Below, one piece after another: positions 41,653-51,415 of a DNA stretch of 64,000 nucleotides (position 1 is its first letter; the number at the start of each line of letters is the position of its first letter). The notes beneath the pieces were generated by a model, which was not told the origin of the DNA, searched no databases, and saw nothing but the letters and a program-made list of their open reading frames with translations. Position numbers and translations under genes: made by a program. The DNA is from Spirochaetales bacterium. GTDB taxonomy: Bacteria; Spirochaetota; Spirochaetia; DSM-27196; Alkalispirochaetaceae. The stretch is from the NCBI GenBank assembly GCA_028282545.1, contig JANQHT010000068.1, forward strand, positions 24,914 to 88,913, written 5' to 3'.

Positions 41653-42801
41653 ATGAAACACGCATTCACCGTATTGCGATATACGCTGCTGCGAAACGTC
41701 CGCGATATTCCGAGTTCGGCCGAGATGGTGCTCTCGCCTCTGGTGTTGATTTTTTTGCTCGGAACCGTGCTGGGTGACGCCTTCGAATCGCGGGATATCG
41801 GCGCGACGCCGGTGACTTACGTGGTGGAAACCGACGGCCCCTACGCTGAGGCGCTGCACGATTTCCTGAACCGCGAAGAGGTCGGTCGGTACCTCACGGT
41901 CACCGAATCTCAGACCCGGGTGGAGGCGCACCGGCTGCTCGAAGCGAAGGAGGTCATCACCGCGATCATCGTCGGTGCCGTCGACGACGGGGACGCGCAA
42001 GACGGCGGTGCGACCGGACCGGCGATCACCCTGCTGGAGCGCCCGGGAAGCTCCCTACGCACCGGGGTCGTTCGTTCGGTTCTCGGTACCTTCACGCGTG
42101 GCGCGAACGTCTCGTACGCCCTCGCGCGGGAGGGACGTACCGGCGTTGTGTACGAACCGATCCCGGCGGAGTTCGAGGAGCGTACGCTCTCTCGCGCCGG
42201 CCGTGCACCGGGGGCGTTCGACTTTTACGCGGTGTCGATGCTCGTGCTATTCGTGATGTACATCGCCCAGTACGCCGTCTACGGATTGCGCGAGGATCTT
42301 ATGGAGCCGATCGGCGACCGCGTACGCTCGACGCCGATCGCCGGGTGGGCGCATATCTCGGGAAAGCTCGCCGCCCATGTGGTAACCGGTGTGATCCAGG
42401 CGGCGGTGATTGTCATCGTGACCTCGATCGTCTTCCGCGCCAACTGGGGGACGCAACCGCTTCTCCTCGTCGCGATCGTTCTGTCGATTTGCATCTTCGC
42501 GGCGGCCCTCGGCGGGCTTGTCCTGGCGATTACGTGGGACGGCAGACGTGCCGAGGGAATAATCAGCATCGTCGTCCTCGTATCGATGATCCTCTCCGGA
42601 GGCGCCTTTCAGTTCACCACCACGAGTCCCTCGTTCCAGGCGTTCCAGCGCCTCCTCCCTCACTACCAGGGACAGCGAGCGATACTCGCAATGGTCTACG
42701 GAGGCGATGCCGGTGCGATCGGGGCGGCGTTCATCTATTTCTTCGGCGGCGCGGCGATCCTGTTTCTTATTACGACTGTTTTGGCACGGAGGACCGCATG
42801 A
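41653..42801 (+). CDS. ABC-2 exporter permease 1 (long form)
   Basis: 382 residues. One N-terminal helix (VLSPLVLIFLLGTVLGDAFE) is followed by a 130-residue extracytoplasmic domain (YAEALHDFLNREEVGRYLTV onward) and five C-terminal helices including LLVAIVLSICIFAAALGGLV. This is the ABC2_membrane_3 architecture. It overlaps the next permease gene by four bases, so the two probably form a heterodimer with the ATPase encoded just upstream. Confidence 0.92.
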   Translation: MKHAFTVLRYTLLRNVRDIPSSAEMVLSPLVLIFLLGTVLGDAFESRDIGATPVTYVVETDGPYAEALHDFLNREEVGRYLTVTESQTRVEAHRLLEAKEVITAIIVGAVDDGDAQDGGATGPAITLLERPGSSLRTGVVRSVLGTFTRGANVSYALAREGRTGVVYEPIPAEFEERTLSRAGRAPGAFDFYAVSMLVLFVMYIAQYAVYGLREDLMEPIGDRVRSTPIAGWAHISGKLAAHVVTGVIQAAVIVIVTSIVFRANWGTQPLLLVAIVLSICIFAAALGGLVLAITWDGRRAEGIISIVVLVSMILSGGAFQFTTTSPSFQAFQRLLPHYQGQRAILAMVYGGDAGAIGAAFIYFFGGAAILFLITTVLARRTA

Positions 42802-43913
42802 CGATTTTTGCGACCTATGTAAAACGAGTATTCGCCGGACCATGGATAATTCTTCTCACTATCGTCGTCCCCGTGTTGATCGTCCTGCTTGTCGGTGTCG
42901 ACGGCGGAGCCGGCATACGGGTCGCGCTCTTCGACTACGACAAGAGCGAACTTTCGCGAATGGTGACCGACGCGGTAACGCCGGTTTCGGTTTTCGTGGA
43001 CATCGAGGAAGATGAGATCGACGAGGCGCTCCTGGACGGGCGCGTCGAGTACGCGCTGATTCTACCACAGGGTCTCGAGGACGCGGTGCTACGAGGCGAA
43101 CGGGCCGGCCTGCGGAGCCATTCGCTCCAGGGCGTCGAGATGACCGGATCGGTCAGGTCCGCCGCGAATGCGCTCCTCTCCACCGCGCACAACGTGGCGC
43201 GCCACGTCGAGGGCGATCGCGATGCGTTTCGTCGTGCGATGGGGCTCGTCGGGGATGGGCGATTCGCATTGCAGACCGAGACCTTTCGAAGCGAGCGTGC
43301 CGCCCTCCCCACGGATCAGGCATCCGGTGTTTCGCGATTGGTCGGTCTGTTGACCCTCACGATGCTGGCAATGGTGGTCATTACCTGCTTCATCTTCCTG
43401 AAGGACGTTGAAACCGGAACCTTCCACCGAACCCTCGCGGGTCCCATGTCGGTGCGGCGCTACATGGTCGAGACCAACGGAGCGTTTTTCCTCGTGACGG
43501 TGCTCCAGGGGATCGCAGCGGCGATCGTAATCGGGATCATATTCCCTCAGTTGGGCCTCATGGCGACTCTCATGCTCGTACTCGTTCTCGCGGTGTTTTC
43601 CCTCGTGGCGGTCTCCCTCGGCCTGGCGGTCGCCAATATTGCGAAAACGGTCAGGAGAACCCAGGTAACGGTCAATTTTCTGTTGATTCCTATGGCGATG
43701 CTCGGGGGGGCGTTCTGGCCGGTGGAGATCATGCCGCGCTTCCTGCAACGCCTGGCGGACTTCACGCCGATCAGGTGGGTGACCAGCGCAACGCAGGCGC
43801 TCCTCTCGGGGGCCGAGCTGACCGAGATCGTTCCGCATATCGGTATCCTGCTGCTCTTTGCCGTTGTGTTCCAGCTTTTGGGTTCATGGAACAGAGTCGA
43901 CATCGCGAGGTAA
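42798..43913 (+). CDS. ABC-2 exporter permease 2 (long form)
   Basis: About 371 residues from the ATG at 42798 (GGAGGA upstream). It has the same layout as its partner: helix one in WIILLTIVVPVLIVLLVGVD, an extracytoplasmic region of about 180 residues, then five helices (MLAMVVITCFIFLKDVETGT, LMLVLVLAVFSLVAVSLGL, IPMAMLGGAFWPVEIMPRF). The FWPVE motif before the last loop is typical of ABC-2 exporters. Confidence 0.92.
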   Translation: MTIFATYVKRVFAGPWIILLTIVVPVLIVLLVGVDGGAGIRVALFDYDKSELSRMVTDAVTPVSVFVDIEEDEIDEALLDGRVEYALILPQGLEDAVLRGERAGLRSHSLQGVEMTGSVRSAANALLSTAHNVARHVEGDRDAFRRAMGLVGDGRFALQTETFRSERAALPTDQASGVSRLVGLLTLTMLAMVVITCFIFLKDVETGTFHRTLAGPMSVRRYMVETNGAFFLVTVLQGIAAAIVIGIIFPQLGLMATLMLVLVLAVFSLVAVSLGLAVANIAKTVRRTQVTVNFLLIPMAMLGGAFWPVEIMPRFLQRLADFTPIRWVTSATQALLSGAELTEIVPHIGILLLFAVVFQLLGSWNRVDIAR

Positions 43914-43931
43914 GCGGAGTAGAATCGGACG

Positions 43932-45041
43932 GTGAAACGGACCGACGTTTCCATCGTTCGCTCAATCGTAAAAGCGGCGATCTGGGGTGCCACCGTCGCT
44001 ACCCTGGTCGCCGGCGGAACGGCTGCCCCGACAACGGTGGTGCTCGTGTTGACGGGGATCGCCGCGGAGATCGCTAACGCGCGTTTCGCCCGGTCGGTCG
44101 CGGTGACCGCGGCAAAGTGCGCACTCTTCGTGCTGTGCGTCGCTTTCGACGACTCCTTCGCGCTGCTCGCGGCGACGGCGGCGTTTGACCTTGCATTTGA
44201 CGCAGTGCCGATCTTTGCGGCGCTCCCGGTCGTCGTAGTCGCCGCGCTTGTTCCGATCGAGCTTTGGCCCACATTTGTGCTCTGTTCCGCGGTTGCCGCG
44301 ACCACCGGGTGGATCGCACGGAGACACGCCGACTCACAGCGGGTGCACACCCTTGCGCTCGACCGGGAGCGGCGGTCCCGTTACCACCTGGAAGAGACGC
44401 AACGGCGGCTGGAGAGTACCTCCCGTGAGTTGATTCGCGCTACCGAGCACGCGGAACGGACACGGATTGCCCACGCGATCCACGACGACGCCGGCCACCG
44501 GTTGACGGGGGTTCTGATGTACCTACGGGCGGTCCGCCGACTCGTCGAGTCGGAGCCCGGGAAATCGATGCGGATGCTCGACACGGCAATTGAGGCGCTT
44601 ACCGAGACGGTGACATCGGTCCGAGAGACGGTGTACGATCTGCGACCCCGTGCTCCTTCCGATGCCGCGGCCATACGGCGACTCTGCGCCACCTTCCGCT
44701 TGTGCCCGGTGGATCTCTCCCTTGACGATGTGGCGTACTCACGGCTGGACGAAGGGTATCGTGAGGCCCTCCTGGTAACGATTCAGGAGCTGTTGACCAA
44801 CGCTACACGCCACTCCGGAGCGAACCTATTGAGCCTCGACATCCACGTCGAAAGCGACGCCTACCTTCGGCTCGTTTACAAGGATGACGGGGTCGGCTCG
44901 CAGATCGTACGCGAAGGGCTCGGCCTAGGGGGTATCCGGCACCGTATCGAGGCACTCGGAGGGACACTTGCCCTGTCGGGCCACAGTGGATTTGTCGTGA
45001 GGATCGTACTTCCCCTCGGCAAACACCCACCAGGGGAGTGA
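43932..45041 (+). CDS. NarX/DesK-type sensor histidine kinase of the exporter operon
   Basis: 369 residues, GTG start. About five hydrophobic N-terminal segments (AIWGATVATLVAGGTAAPTT, KCALFVLCVAFDDSFALLAA) lead to a short coiled stretch (LEETQRRLESTSRELIRATE). The HisKA_3 motif is RTRIAHAIHDDAGHRLTGVL. The ATPase domain has ELLTNATRHSGA and KDDGVGSQIVREGLGLGGIR. It starts 18 bases after the permease gene and one base before the regulator gene, so sensing and export are one unit. Confidence 0.93.
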   Translation: MKRTDVSIVRSIVKAAIWGATVATLVAGGTAAPTTVVLVLTGIAAEIANARFARSVAVTAAKCALFVLCVAFDDSFALLAATAAFDLAFDAVPIFAALPVVVVAALVPIELWPTFVLCSAVAATTGWIARRHADSQRVHTLALDRERRSRYHLEETQRRLESTSRELIRATEHAERTRIAHAIHDDAGHRLTGVLMYLRAVRRLVESEPGKSMRMLDTAIEALTETVTSVRETVYDLRPRAPSDAAAIRRLCATFRLCPVDLSLDDVAYSRLDEGYREALLVTIQELLTNATRHSGANLLSLDIHVESDAYLRLVYKDDGVGSQIVREGLGLGGIRHRIEALGGTLALSGHSGFVVRIVLPLGKHPPGE

Positions 45042-45042
45042 G

Positions 45043-45747
45043 ATGAGCAGCATCAGGGTGGCGGTCGTAGACGACGACGGACTGATCCGCGACGGGCTCG
45101 GGGCGATCTTCGAGACGCAGGACGATATGGAACTGGTAGGCGCGGCCGGTGACGGCAACGCCGGTATCGCCCTCTGCGATCGAGTACGACCGGAGATCGT
45201 GTTAATGGACATTCGTATGCCGGGGCTCGACGGAGTGAGCGCGACCGCACAGATCAAGGAGAGGTGGCCGGAGATCAAGGTGATCGTGCTGACCACCTTT
45301 CGGGACGACGCCTATATCCGCAGCGCGATCGCCCTCGGTGCCGAGGGCTATATCCTCAAGAGTTCTCCCGCCGACGCGATCGTCGAGAGTATCCGCGCGG
45401 TTCACCGGGGCGCGACGGTGCTGCAATCAGACGTCGCCCGAACCGTCGGATCGATGCTCTCCCGGGGTATCGACCCCGCTTCCCTACCGGCCGGTGAGAA
45501 TGGCACCACCCCGGGGGCCGTCGGCGACCGGGACGCCGGGAGCGACCCTCTCGCCGCCCTGGGCTTGAGCCCGCGGGAGCGGGAGGTTCTCACCCTGATC
45601 GCCGAAGGGCTATCGAACAAGGAGATCGCCGCCTCACTCAACCTCTCGGACGGAACGGTGCGCAACTACGTCTCCGAGATGCTCGTCAAAGTCGACGTTC
45701 GGGACCGTACGCAACTCGCCATCCTCTACTACAAGAGCCTCAGATAA
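45043..45747 (+). CDS. NarL/LuxR-family response regulator of the exporter operon
   Basis: 234 residues. Receiver: VAVVDDDGLIRDGL, phospho-acceptor Asp in VLMDIRMPGLDG, VLTTFRDDAYI and YILKSSPAD. A 35-residue Gly/Asp-rich linker separates it from the LuxR domain (LGLSPREREVLTLIAEGLSN, EIAASLNLSDGTVRNYVSEM). It probably autoregulates the ABC operon. A small hairpin just after the stop (45748-45763) lacks a T-run. Confidence 0.94.
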   Translation: MSSIRVAVVDDDGLIRDGLGAIFETQDDMELVGAAGDGNAGIALCDRVRPEIVLMDIRMPGLDGVSATAQIKERWPEIKVIVLTTFRDDAYIRSAIALGAEGYILKSSPADAIVESIRAVHRGATVLQSDVARTVGSMLSRGIDPASLPAGENGTTPGAVGDRDAGSDPLAALGLSPREREVLTLIAEGLSNKEIAASLNLSDGTVRNYVSEMLVKVDVRDRTQLAILYYKSLR

Positions 45748-45911
45748 CGCCTCAGAAGAGGCGAAGCACCGAGGGCCGGCTTGGCCTTCCGCGCGGCGAA
45801 AATCGGCTTTCAACCTTTACATTGTCGACAAAGTGTCATAAACTTACCTCGCTTATATGAATGCCCCGGGCGCCCATTCCACATGGGAGCCAAAAACGTA
45901 AGGAGGAAGGC

Positions 45912-47513
45912 ATGAAGCAAGTGATGTTTCGCAGGCTGTTGGTGCTCGCGCTACTGTGCGTGCTGCCCCTGGTTTCACTAAGCGCAGCCGGAAGGGCGGA
46001 GACGGGAGACGATGGGGGTGAAGAGAGTCTCCACTTGGAGTGGGCCGTTTCCACGAGCCCCGATACCCTGTTCGCTCCGACGTATTTCAACTCACCGATC
46101 GGCTCGGGTATCATGGGGCTGATCTACGACAATCTTCTCGTATATACCGGCGACAACGAGTTGCAAGAGAGTCTCGCCGTTTCGTGGGAGGCGACGAGTC
46201 CTACAACGTACCGCTACACCGTTCGTGAGGATGCGGTCTTCTCCGACGGCACCCCGGTAACGGTTGAGGATGTCGCATTCTCATTCCGGTTTCATAACGA
46301 TCCTAACCTGGGATCGAGGCAGGCATTTCTCTTCGAGGATGTGGTCTCCGTAACGACGGAAGGCAACGACGTAATCATCGAGCTGGCGGAGCCCGACTCC
46401 AGTTGGAAGTTCATTCCCACCCACATGGGAGCCTACATTCTCAAGCAATCACACGTCGAGGCCAACTTCGACTCGTACGGAACACCCGAGACGCTGCCGA
46501 TCGGCTCGGGGCCGTACATGGTCGAGGAGTTCGTTCCCGACTCTCATGTGTCGCTGGTAAGGAACCCTCGCTACTGGGGTGATCCACCTCCCTTCGATAC
46601 GATCCGCTTCCCGGTAATACCCGACGATCAGACACGCTTGCTGGCCATGCGGTCCGGCGAAATCGACGGTACCTTCAACGTTCCGCCGGGGGCGCTGCAG
46701 CAATGGGATCAGGTCGCTGAGATCGTTCAGGCGACGGCATTCATCTTCCGCGGCCTGACCATTGACATGGAGGATGACCCCTTCGACAACATCCACGTTC
46801 GAAGAGCCCTGTATTACGCTACCGACCGCGAGAGCATCGTTGCGGGTCTGTTCGCCGGCACGGCAGTGGCGGCCACAACTCTGGATCCGCCCGAGATGTT
46901 CGAAGGCGTGCTCTCCGACGCCGAAGTGGAACAAGGGTACGGTGACCTCGCGGTCTTCGAGTTCGATTTGGACAGAGCCCGGCAGGAACTGGCCCAGTCC
47001 AAGGTGCCGAACGGTTTCTCCATGACCATCAACGTCCCCGACGGAAGCCAGGCGGCAATCGACATCACCCAGGCCGTCCAGGAAACCTGGGGCCAGATCG
47101 GTGTGGATGTGGACCTGAATCTGATGCCCGGTGGACCGCGGTTCCAACTCATCCTGGACCATGGCCCGAGTCTTGGTGTTCAAATCATCGGTAACCTGCC
47201 CGACGTGCCCGATCCGGCGATATTGCCCTATCAGTACTACCATAGCTCACAGGCCGCGCGAAACGGCAACAACTCGTCGAAGCTCAAGGATCCCGATATC
47301 GACGAGCTGTTGGATGCAGCCCTGACGGCAACCGACCCGGCCGAGTCTGCTCGCCTATCCCTGCAGGCGCAGATCGAGGCATCACAGCAGGTCCCGATCA
47401 TCCCGGTGCTCTGGTCGGACTTCATCTTTGCGGTTCGCGACGGTTGGTCCATGGGCCCGATCAACGGCTCGAGCGTATCGAACACCTTCGTGCGCGCGAT
47501 CAATCCACGGTGA
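45912..47513 (+). CDS. ABC transporter substrate-binding protein, family 5 (oligopeptide/oligosaccharide type)
   Basis: About 533 residues from the ATG at 45912 with AAGGAGGAAGG upstream. The leader RRLLVLALLCVLPLVSLSAA indicates export. SBP_bac_5 features: the domain-I strand LHLEWAVSTSPDTLFAPTYF, YRYTVREDAVFSDGTPVTVE, VRRALYYATDRESIV and the C-terminal VPIIPVLWSDFIFAVRDGW. The family binds peptides, opines, nickel or glycans. Next to sulfatases and sugar-oxidation genes, an oligosaccharide ligand is plausible but not proven. It is the first gene of a four-gene importer operon and is followed by a strong terminator-like hairpin. Confidence 0.92.
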   Translation: MKQVMFRRLLVLALLCVLPLVSLSAAGRAETGDDGGEESLHLEWAVSTSPDTLFAPTYFNSPIGSGIMGLIYDNLLVYTGDNELQESLAVSWEATSPTTYRYTVREDAVFSDGTPVTVEDVAFSFRFHNDPNLGSRQAFLFEDVVSVTTEGNDVIIELAEPDSSWKFIPTHMGAYILKQSHVEANFDSYGTPETLPIGSGPYMVEEFVPDSHVSLVRNPRYWGDPPPFDTIRFPVIPDDQTRLLAMRSGEIDGTFNVPPGALQQWDQVAEIVQATAFIFRGLTIDMEDDPFDNIHVRRALYYATDRESIVAGLFAGTAVAATTLDPPEMFEGVLSDAEVEQGYGDLAVFEFDLDRARQELAQSKVPNGFSMTINVPDGSQAAIDITQAVQETWGQIGVDVDLNLMPGGPRFQLILDHGPSLGVQIIGNLPDVPDPAILPYQYYHSSQAARNGNNSSKLKDPDIDELLDAALTATDPAESARLSLQAQIEASQQVPIIPVLWSDFIFAVRDGWSMGPINGSSVSNTFVRAINPR

Positions 47514-47551
47514 CCCTCGATCTTGGCGCAGGTGCGTAACAGGACTTCTGC

Positions 47552-47600
47552 GGCAGGCTGCTCTTTTCCTTCGCGGGGGAAGAGCAGCCTGCCTCTTTTT
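47552..47600 (+). terminator. Intra-operon terminator/attenuator hairpin
   Basis: GGCAGGCTGCTCTT and AAGAGCAGCCTGCC form a perfect 14-bp stem with a 14-base loop, followed directly by TCTTTTT. It is a textbook intrinsic terminator, placed between the binding-protein gene and the first permease gene. Partial read-through would give more binding protein than permease. Confidence 0.85.
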
Positions 47601-47644
47601 GCTTGCGCCGGCGACTGGGCCCGGTGAGATCGGTGCGGCGATAG

Positions 47645-48610
47645 ATGAGAGGAAAAGGACTCCTTCCGTACGTCGCTCGTCGTTTGGCAATTATGGTTCC
47701 CATAGTGCTTTTCATGACGCTGGCGGTGTTTCTGCTGTCGTCCCTGGTGCCGGGCGGCGCCGTCGCGGCACTGCTCGAAGGAAGGCCCACAAGTTCCGCT
47801 CAGATAGAGTTCCTTACCGCCAAGTACGGCCTGGACCGGCCCCTCCATGAGCAGTACTTGAGCTGGCTTACGGGGATGTTCCGCGGCGACCTTGGGCGGT
47901 CGTTTCGAACCAGTCAGTTGGTGACCGACATGGTCGGAGAGAGGCTGGGGATCACTATATGGCTCAACGTAATGGGGCTTGTGTTGGCGGTAGCCATCGG
48001 GGTGCCCCTTGGAGTCGTGGCCGCCCTCAATCGGGGGAGTCGGCTCGACAGGTTCGTGGTCGGAGTCAGTATCTTCGGCTCCAGCTCCCCGGCCTTTTTT
48101 GTCGCCATATTCTTCCTGTGGTTGTTCGCCCAGAACCTGGGCTGGTTCCCCCTATACGGGGCCGGCGGTCCGGCCCTGTGGAGTAGGCTGTGGCACTTGA
48201 CGCTTCCCGGAATTGTCATGGCCGTGGCGCCCATGGGCCTTATCATGAAAGTCACCAGAGCCTCGATGCTCGATGAAATAGACCAGGATTACGTGGCCTT
48301 TTCGCGGGCCCGGGGTCTGCGGGAGCGTCGAGTGATTCTCGGCTACGGCCTCAGGAACGCCCTCATCCCCATCCTTACCGCGGCCGGACTTATCTTCGTC
48401 GGTCTCCTTACCGGCACGGTGTTCGTGGAACGGGTGTTCGGTTTGCCCGGTCTCGGGAACATGCTGGTGCAGGCGGTCATCACGTCCGATTTACCGGTCA
48501 TTCAGGGGCTTACCCTCATCATCGGTACCTGGATCGTCGTCGCGAATTTGATCGTTGACATCATGTACGCCGTGGTGGATCCACGGATCACCTACGACAA
48601 AACAAAATAA
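47645..48610 (+). CDS. ABC transporter permease (DppB/OppB type)
   Basis: 321 residues. Helix one is ARRLAIMVPIVLFMTLAVFL, followed by the family KYGLDRPLHEQYLSWL and GDLGRSF. The EAA region reads YVAFSRARGLRERRVILGYG followed by LRNALIPI, and the C-terminal block is VERVFGLPGLGNMLVQAVI. The protein ends VDPRITYDK as in DppB. It forms the channel with the DppC-type permease encoded 18 bases downstream. Confidence 0.93.
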   Translation: MRGKGLLPYVARRLAIMVPIVLFMTLAVFLLSSLVPGGAVAALLEGRPTSSAQIEFLTAKYGLDRPLHEQYLSWLTGMFRGDLGRSFRTSQLVTDMVGERLGITIWLNVMGLVLAVAIGVPLGVVAALNRGSRLDRFVVGVSIFGSSSPAFFVAIFFLWLFAQNLGWFPLYGAGGPALWSRLWHLTLPGIVMAVAPMGLIMKVTRASMLDEIDQDYVAFSRARGLRERRVILGYGLRNALIPILTAAGLIFVGLLTGTVFVERVFGLPGLGNMLVQAVITSDLPVIQGLTLIIGTWIVVANLIVDIMYAVVDPRITYDKTK

Positions 48611-48628
48611 CCCAGGACGAAGCAGCCA

Positions 48629-49501
48629 ATGTCGATCCCAGAATCAAACGGTAAAAGAAAAGCGGGCCTCGGCAGACTCCGGCGAGGCCCGAGACCTCCC
48701 GGCAGTGTCGTTGTCGCCTTCGCGTTCGTTGCCGTTATCCTCATCGTCGGCTTCTTTGGTGAGCCCCTGGTTCGGGAAGCCGCCAGGCAGGACCTAACGG
48801 AAGTCTCCCAGCCTCCCTCCTATGAGCACTGGCTGGGTACGGATCGCTTCGGGCGCGACGTACTCGCCCGCATGATAATCGGTACGAGCACCGCGCTGCT
48901 CGGTCCGTTTCTGATCGCCGGCAGTGGCTTGGTCATCTCCGCCCTGTTGGGAATAACGGCCGCGTATCTTGGAGGATGGGTCGATCAAGTTATCATGCGA
49001 TGGGTCGACTTCATGATCGCCTTGCCGGGCCTCTTGGTAACGATAGTCGTCGTGAGCGTCATCGGTGGCAGCTACGGCGTCGCAATCATCGTCCTGTCGA
49101 TCTTCAACGTGCAGGGCGATATCCGCATTATTCGAGGGGCGGCTCTCGAGCAGAAGCCCCTTCCATACATCGAGTCACTACAGTCCCTGGGATTCTCGAA
49201 GTCCAGGATCATGTTCCGGCACATCGTCCCGAATGTCTCCCCCCTCCTCGTCGCCGACTTCGCCATCGACTTCTCCCTCGCCCTGGTGGCGCTGGCGGGC
49301 CTCAGTTTCCTGGGGTTGGGTTCCGAACCCGGTTCGGCCGAATGGGGAGCGATGCTTGCCGAAAACCAAAGCATCATCTTTTCGAACGCCGCGGCAACGC
49401 TCGGTCCGGGCTTTGCCATCGTATTGCTCGCGGTGTCCGTGCACCTGATCGGCGACTGGCTCTACGACCGGTACAGCGCTCCGGCGAGGCTCGTCTCGTG
49501 A
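48629..49501 (+). CDS. ABC transporter permease (DppC/OppC type)
   Basis: 290 residues. HWLGTDRFGRDVLARMIIGT is the family N-terminal signature, followed by five helices, the EAA-type YIESLQSLGFSKSRIMFRHI and the closing GDWLYDRYSAP. Its stop overlaps the start of the fused ATPase gene (GTGA), so the three are translationally coupled. Confidence 0.93.
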   Translation: MSIPESNGKRKAGLGRLRRGPRPPGSVVVAFAFVAVILIVGFFGEPLVREAARQDLTEVSQPPSYEHWLGTDRFGRDVLARMIIGTSTALLGPFLIAGSGLVISALLGITAAYLGGWVDQVIMRWVDFMIALPGLLVTIVVVSVIGGSYGVAIIVLSIFNVQGDIRIIRGAALEQKPLPYIESLQSLGFSKSRIMFRHIVPNVSPLLVADFAIDFSLALVALAGLSFLGLGSEPGSAEWGAMLAENQSIIFSNAAATLGPGFAIVLLAVSVHLIGDWLYDRYSAPARLVS

Positions 49502-51333
49502 GCACGCCGATGTCTGCGAGTCTTCTCGAAGTCCGCAATCTGAACGTCGTTCACCGGACGCCGGCCGGTGACAATCCCATTCTCGCCGATATCACCATTT
49601 CTCTGGCCAAGGGAGAGTCCATCGCCCTGGTGGGCGAGTCGGGAAGTGGTAAGTCGATGTTGTCCAAGGCGATAGTGGGCCTTCTCCCTCCAGGCGTCCT
49701 GGCCGCCTCCGGCTCCATGCGCTACCAGGGCGTAGAGCTGAGCACCCTGAACGGGAAGCAGCGGGCCGCCTATCGAGGGGCGAAGATGACGCTCCTCTTC
49801 CAGGATCCGTTCACCACGCTCAACCCCCTTCTGAAGGCCGGGGATCACATCATTGAAGGCGTGGAGCTTGCGGCGGGTCGCAAGATGGGTCGTCGCCAGG
49901 GCAGGAACGAAGCGATCCGACGGCTGGCGGAAGTGAAGATCAACGACGAACGTGTCGTGGACCGATACCCGTTTCAGCTTTCGGGAGGAATGCGGCAGCG
50001 AGTTGCACTGGCGGCGGCACTGGCCCGTGATCCGTCGCTCTTGATCGCCGATGAGCCGTCGACGGCACTGGATGTGACGACGCAGGCGGAGATTCTCGAC
50101 CTTATCAAGGAGACGCAGCGCTCCCGCGAGATGGGGTTGATCTTCATCAGCCACGACCTGCGGGTTGCGTTCTCGGTGTGCGACCGCGTCTACGTGCTCT
50201 ACGGCGGATCGATCATGGAGACGGGACCAACGGTCGACCTTTTCGAGGCGCCGCAGCACCCCTATACCCATGGGCTCATGCTCTCCGAGCCGACGGCAAC
50301 CGGGCGTCAGGCCGACCTGTACTCCATCGAGGGTTCCGTCCCCCGGCCGGACGAGGTAAAGGATCGATGCTCCTTCGTCGACAGATGCCGGTGGACACAA
50401 CCGGTCTGCAGCGCGGCGAAGCCGGCCCTGGAGACGGTGGGCGCGGGTGTCGAAACGCGCTGCATTCGCATCGAAGAGATCCGGGAAGAGATGCGGGAAG
50501 AGCGCCGTGCCGTGAAGACGATGAGCGATCCGCGAGATCTGGCGGAGGACGTTCCGGTCATCGCATCCATCAGGGATCTGAAGAAGGCCTTTGACCTGGG
50601 CCACGGACAGACCGTGGAAGCGCTTCGCGGCGTCTCGCTCGATATTCGACGGGGAGAGTCCATCGGTCTCGTGGGCGAATCGGGTTCGGGCAAGACCACC
50701 GCGGCACGCTGTCTCGTGGGCCTCGAAACGCCCACGGGCGGCACAATCGAGCTTGTCCCCCGCGACGGAATCGGGGCCATCCGGCCGACCGACACGGCAG
50801 CCCGCAGATTCGTCCAGATCGTGTTCCAGGATCCCTATTCGTCCCTGAACCCCAGGCAGTCGGTAGGGTCGGCGCTGAGAGAACCGCTCCGACTCCTGGG
50901 AAGAAGCAAGACGGAAGCCCAGAAGGAAGCTGCCGGACTGCTCGAAACGGTGGGTCTGCCCGTGGCCTACGCGAAACGTCGCCCCGATGCCCTGTCCGGG
51001 GGAGAGCGACAGCGCGTGGCGATCGCGCGGGCACTCTCCGTGAAGCCCGAGCTGCTGGTGTGCGACGAGCCCGTCTCCGCTCTCGACGTATCGGTTCAGG
51101 CGCAGGTCCTGAAATTGTTCCGCAACTTGCGCGAGGAGTTCGGAGTCAGCCTCTTGTTCATCACCCACGACATGGCCGTTGTTCGCCAGGTGGCCGATTC
51201 GATACACATTCTCTACGAAGGTGAAGTCGTCGAGTCGGGCCCCGTTGACGACGTTCTCGACAATCCTCAGGACTCGTACACCAAGCGCCTCATCGCATCC
51301 ATTCCGGGCGAAGGTGCGGCAGCGGAGACATAG
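49498..51333 (+). CDS. Fused DppD-DppF oligopeptide-type ABC ATPase
   Basis: About 611 residues from GTG 49498. ATPase one (about 8-265): Walker A GESGSGKS, signature LSGGMRQRV, Walker B LLIADEPSTALD. It ends with the C-terminal Cys cluster (CSFVDRCRW, VCSAAKP, TRC) typical of oligopeptide importers. After a short charged linker, ATPase two (about 350-605): GESGSGKTT, QIVFQDPYSSLNP, LSGGERQRV, LLVCDEPVSALD. The two ATPases are separate proteins in classical Opp/Dpp systems but are often fused in Gsi-like systems. It energises the importer encoded just upstream. Confidence 0.93.
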   Translation: MSTPMSASLLEVRNLNVVHRTPAGDNPILADITISLAKGESIALVGESGSGKSMLSKAIVGLLPPGVLAASGSMRYQGVELSTLNGKQRAAYRGAKMTLLFQDPFTTLNPLLKAGDHIIEGVELAAGRKMGRRQGRNEAIRRLAEVKINDERVVDRYPFQLSGGMRQRVALAAALARDPSLLIADEPSTALDVTTQAEILDLIKETQRSREMGLIFISHDLRVAFSVCDRVYVLYGGSIMETGPTVDLFEAPQHPYTHGLMLSEPTATGRQADLYSIEGSVPRPDEVKDRCSFVDRCRWTQPVCSAAKPALETVGAGVETRCIRIEEIREEMREERRAVKTMSDPRDLAEDVPVIASIRDLKKAFDLGHGQTVEALRGVSLDIRRGESIGLVGESGSGKTTAARCLVGLETPTGGTIELVPRDGIGAIRPTDTAARRFVQIVFQDPYSSLNPRQSVGSALREPLRLLGRSKTEAQKEAAGLLETVGLPVAYAKRRPDALSGGERQRVAIARALSVKPELLVCDEPVSALDVSVQAQVLKLFRNLREEFGVSLLFITHDMAVVRQVADSIHILYEGEVVESGPVDDVLDNPQDSYTKRLIASIPGEGAAAET

Positions 51334-51415
51334 TTACGGGGAGCGGCCGATACCGGAGCGGCACGGCGACTCGCATCCCGGTGGAGCCACTTGGAGACCC
51401 TCTGGAAGAGATCTA

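Noticed and set aside
40486..42000. Long open frame antisense to the first ABC exporter genes (about 500 codons)
   Set aside because: It mirrors the strongly coding ABC ATPase and permease on the plus strand; its product has no recognisable domain and is His/Arg-rich as expected of a GC-rich shadow.
45748..45763. Hairpin CGCCTC-AGAA-GAGGCG as terminator of the ABC/two-component operon
   Set aside because: The stem is only 6 bp and no T-run follows; listing it as a terminator would overstate the evidence.
49462..51207. Long antisense open frame (about 580 codons) opposite the fused DppDF gene
   Set aside because: The plus strand has complete Walker, signature and Cys-cluster motifs in frame; the antisense product has none and lacks a ribosome site.
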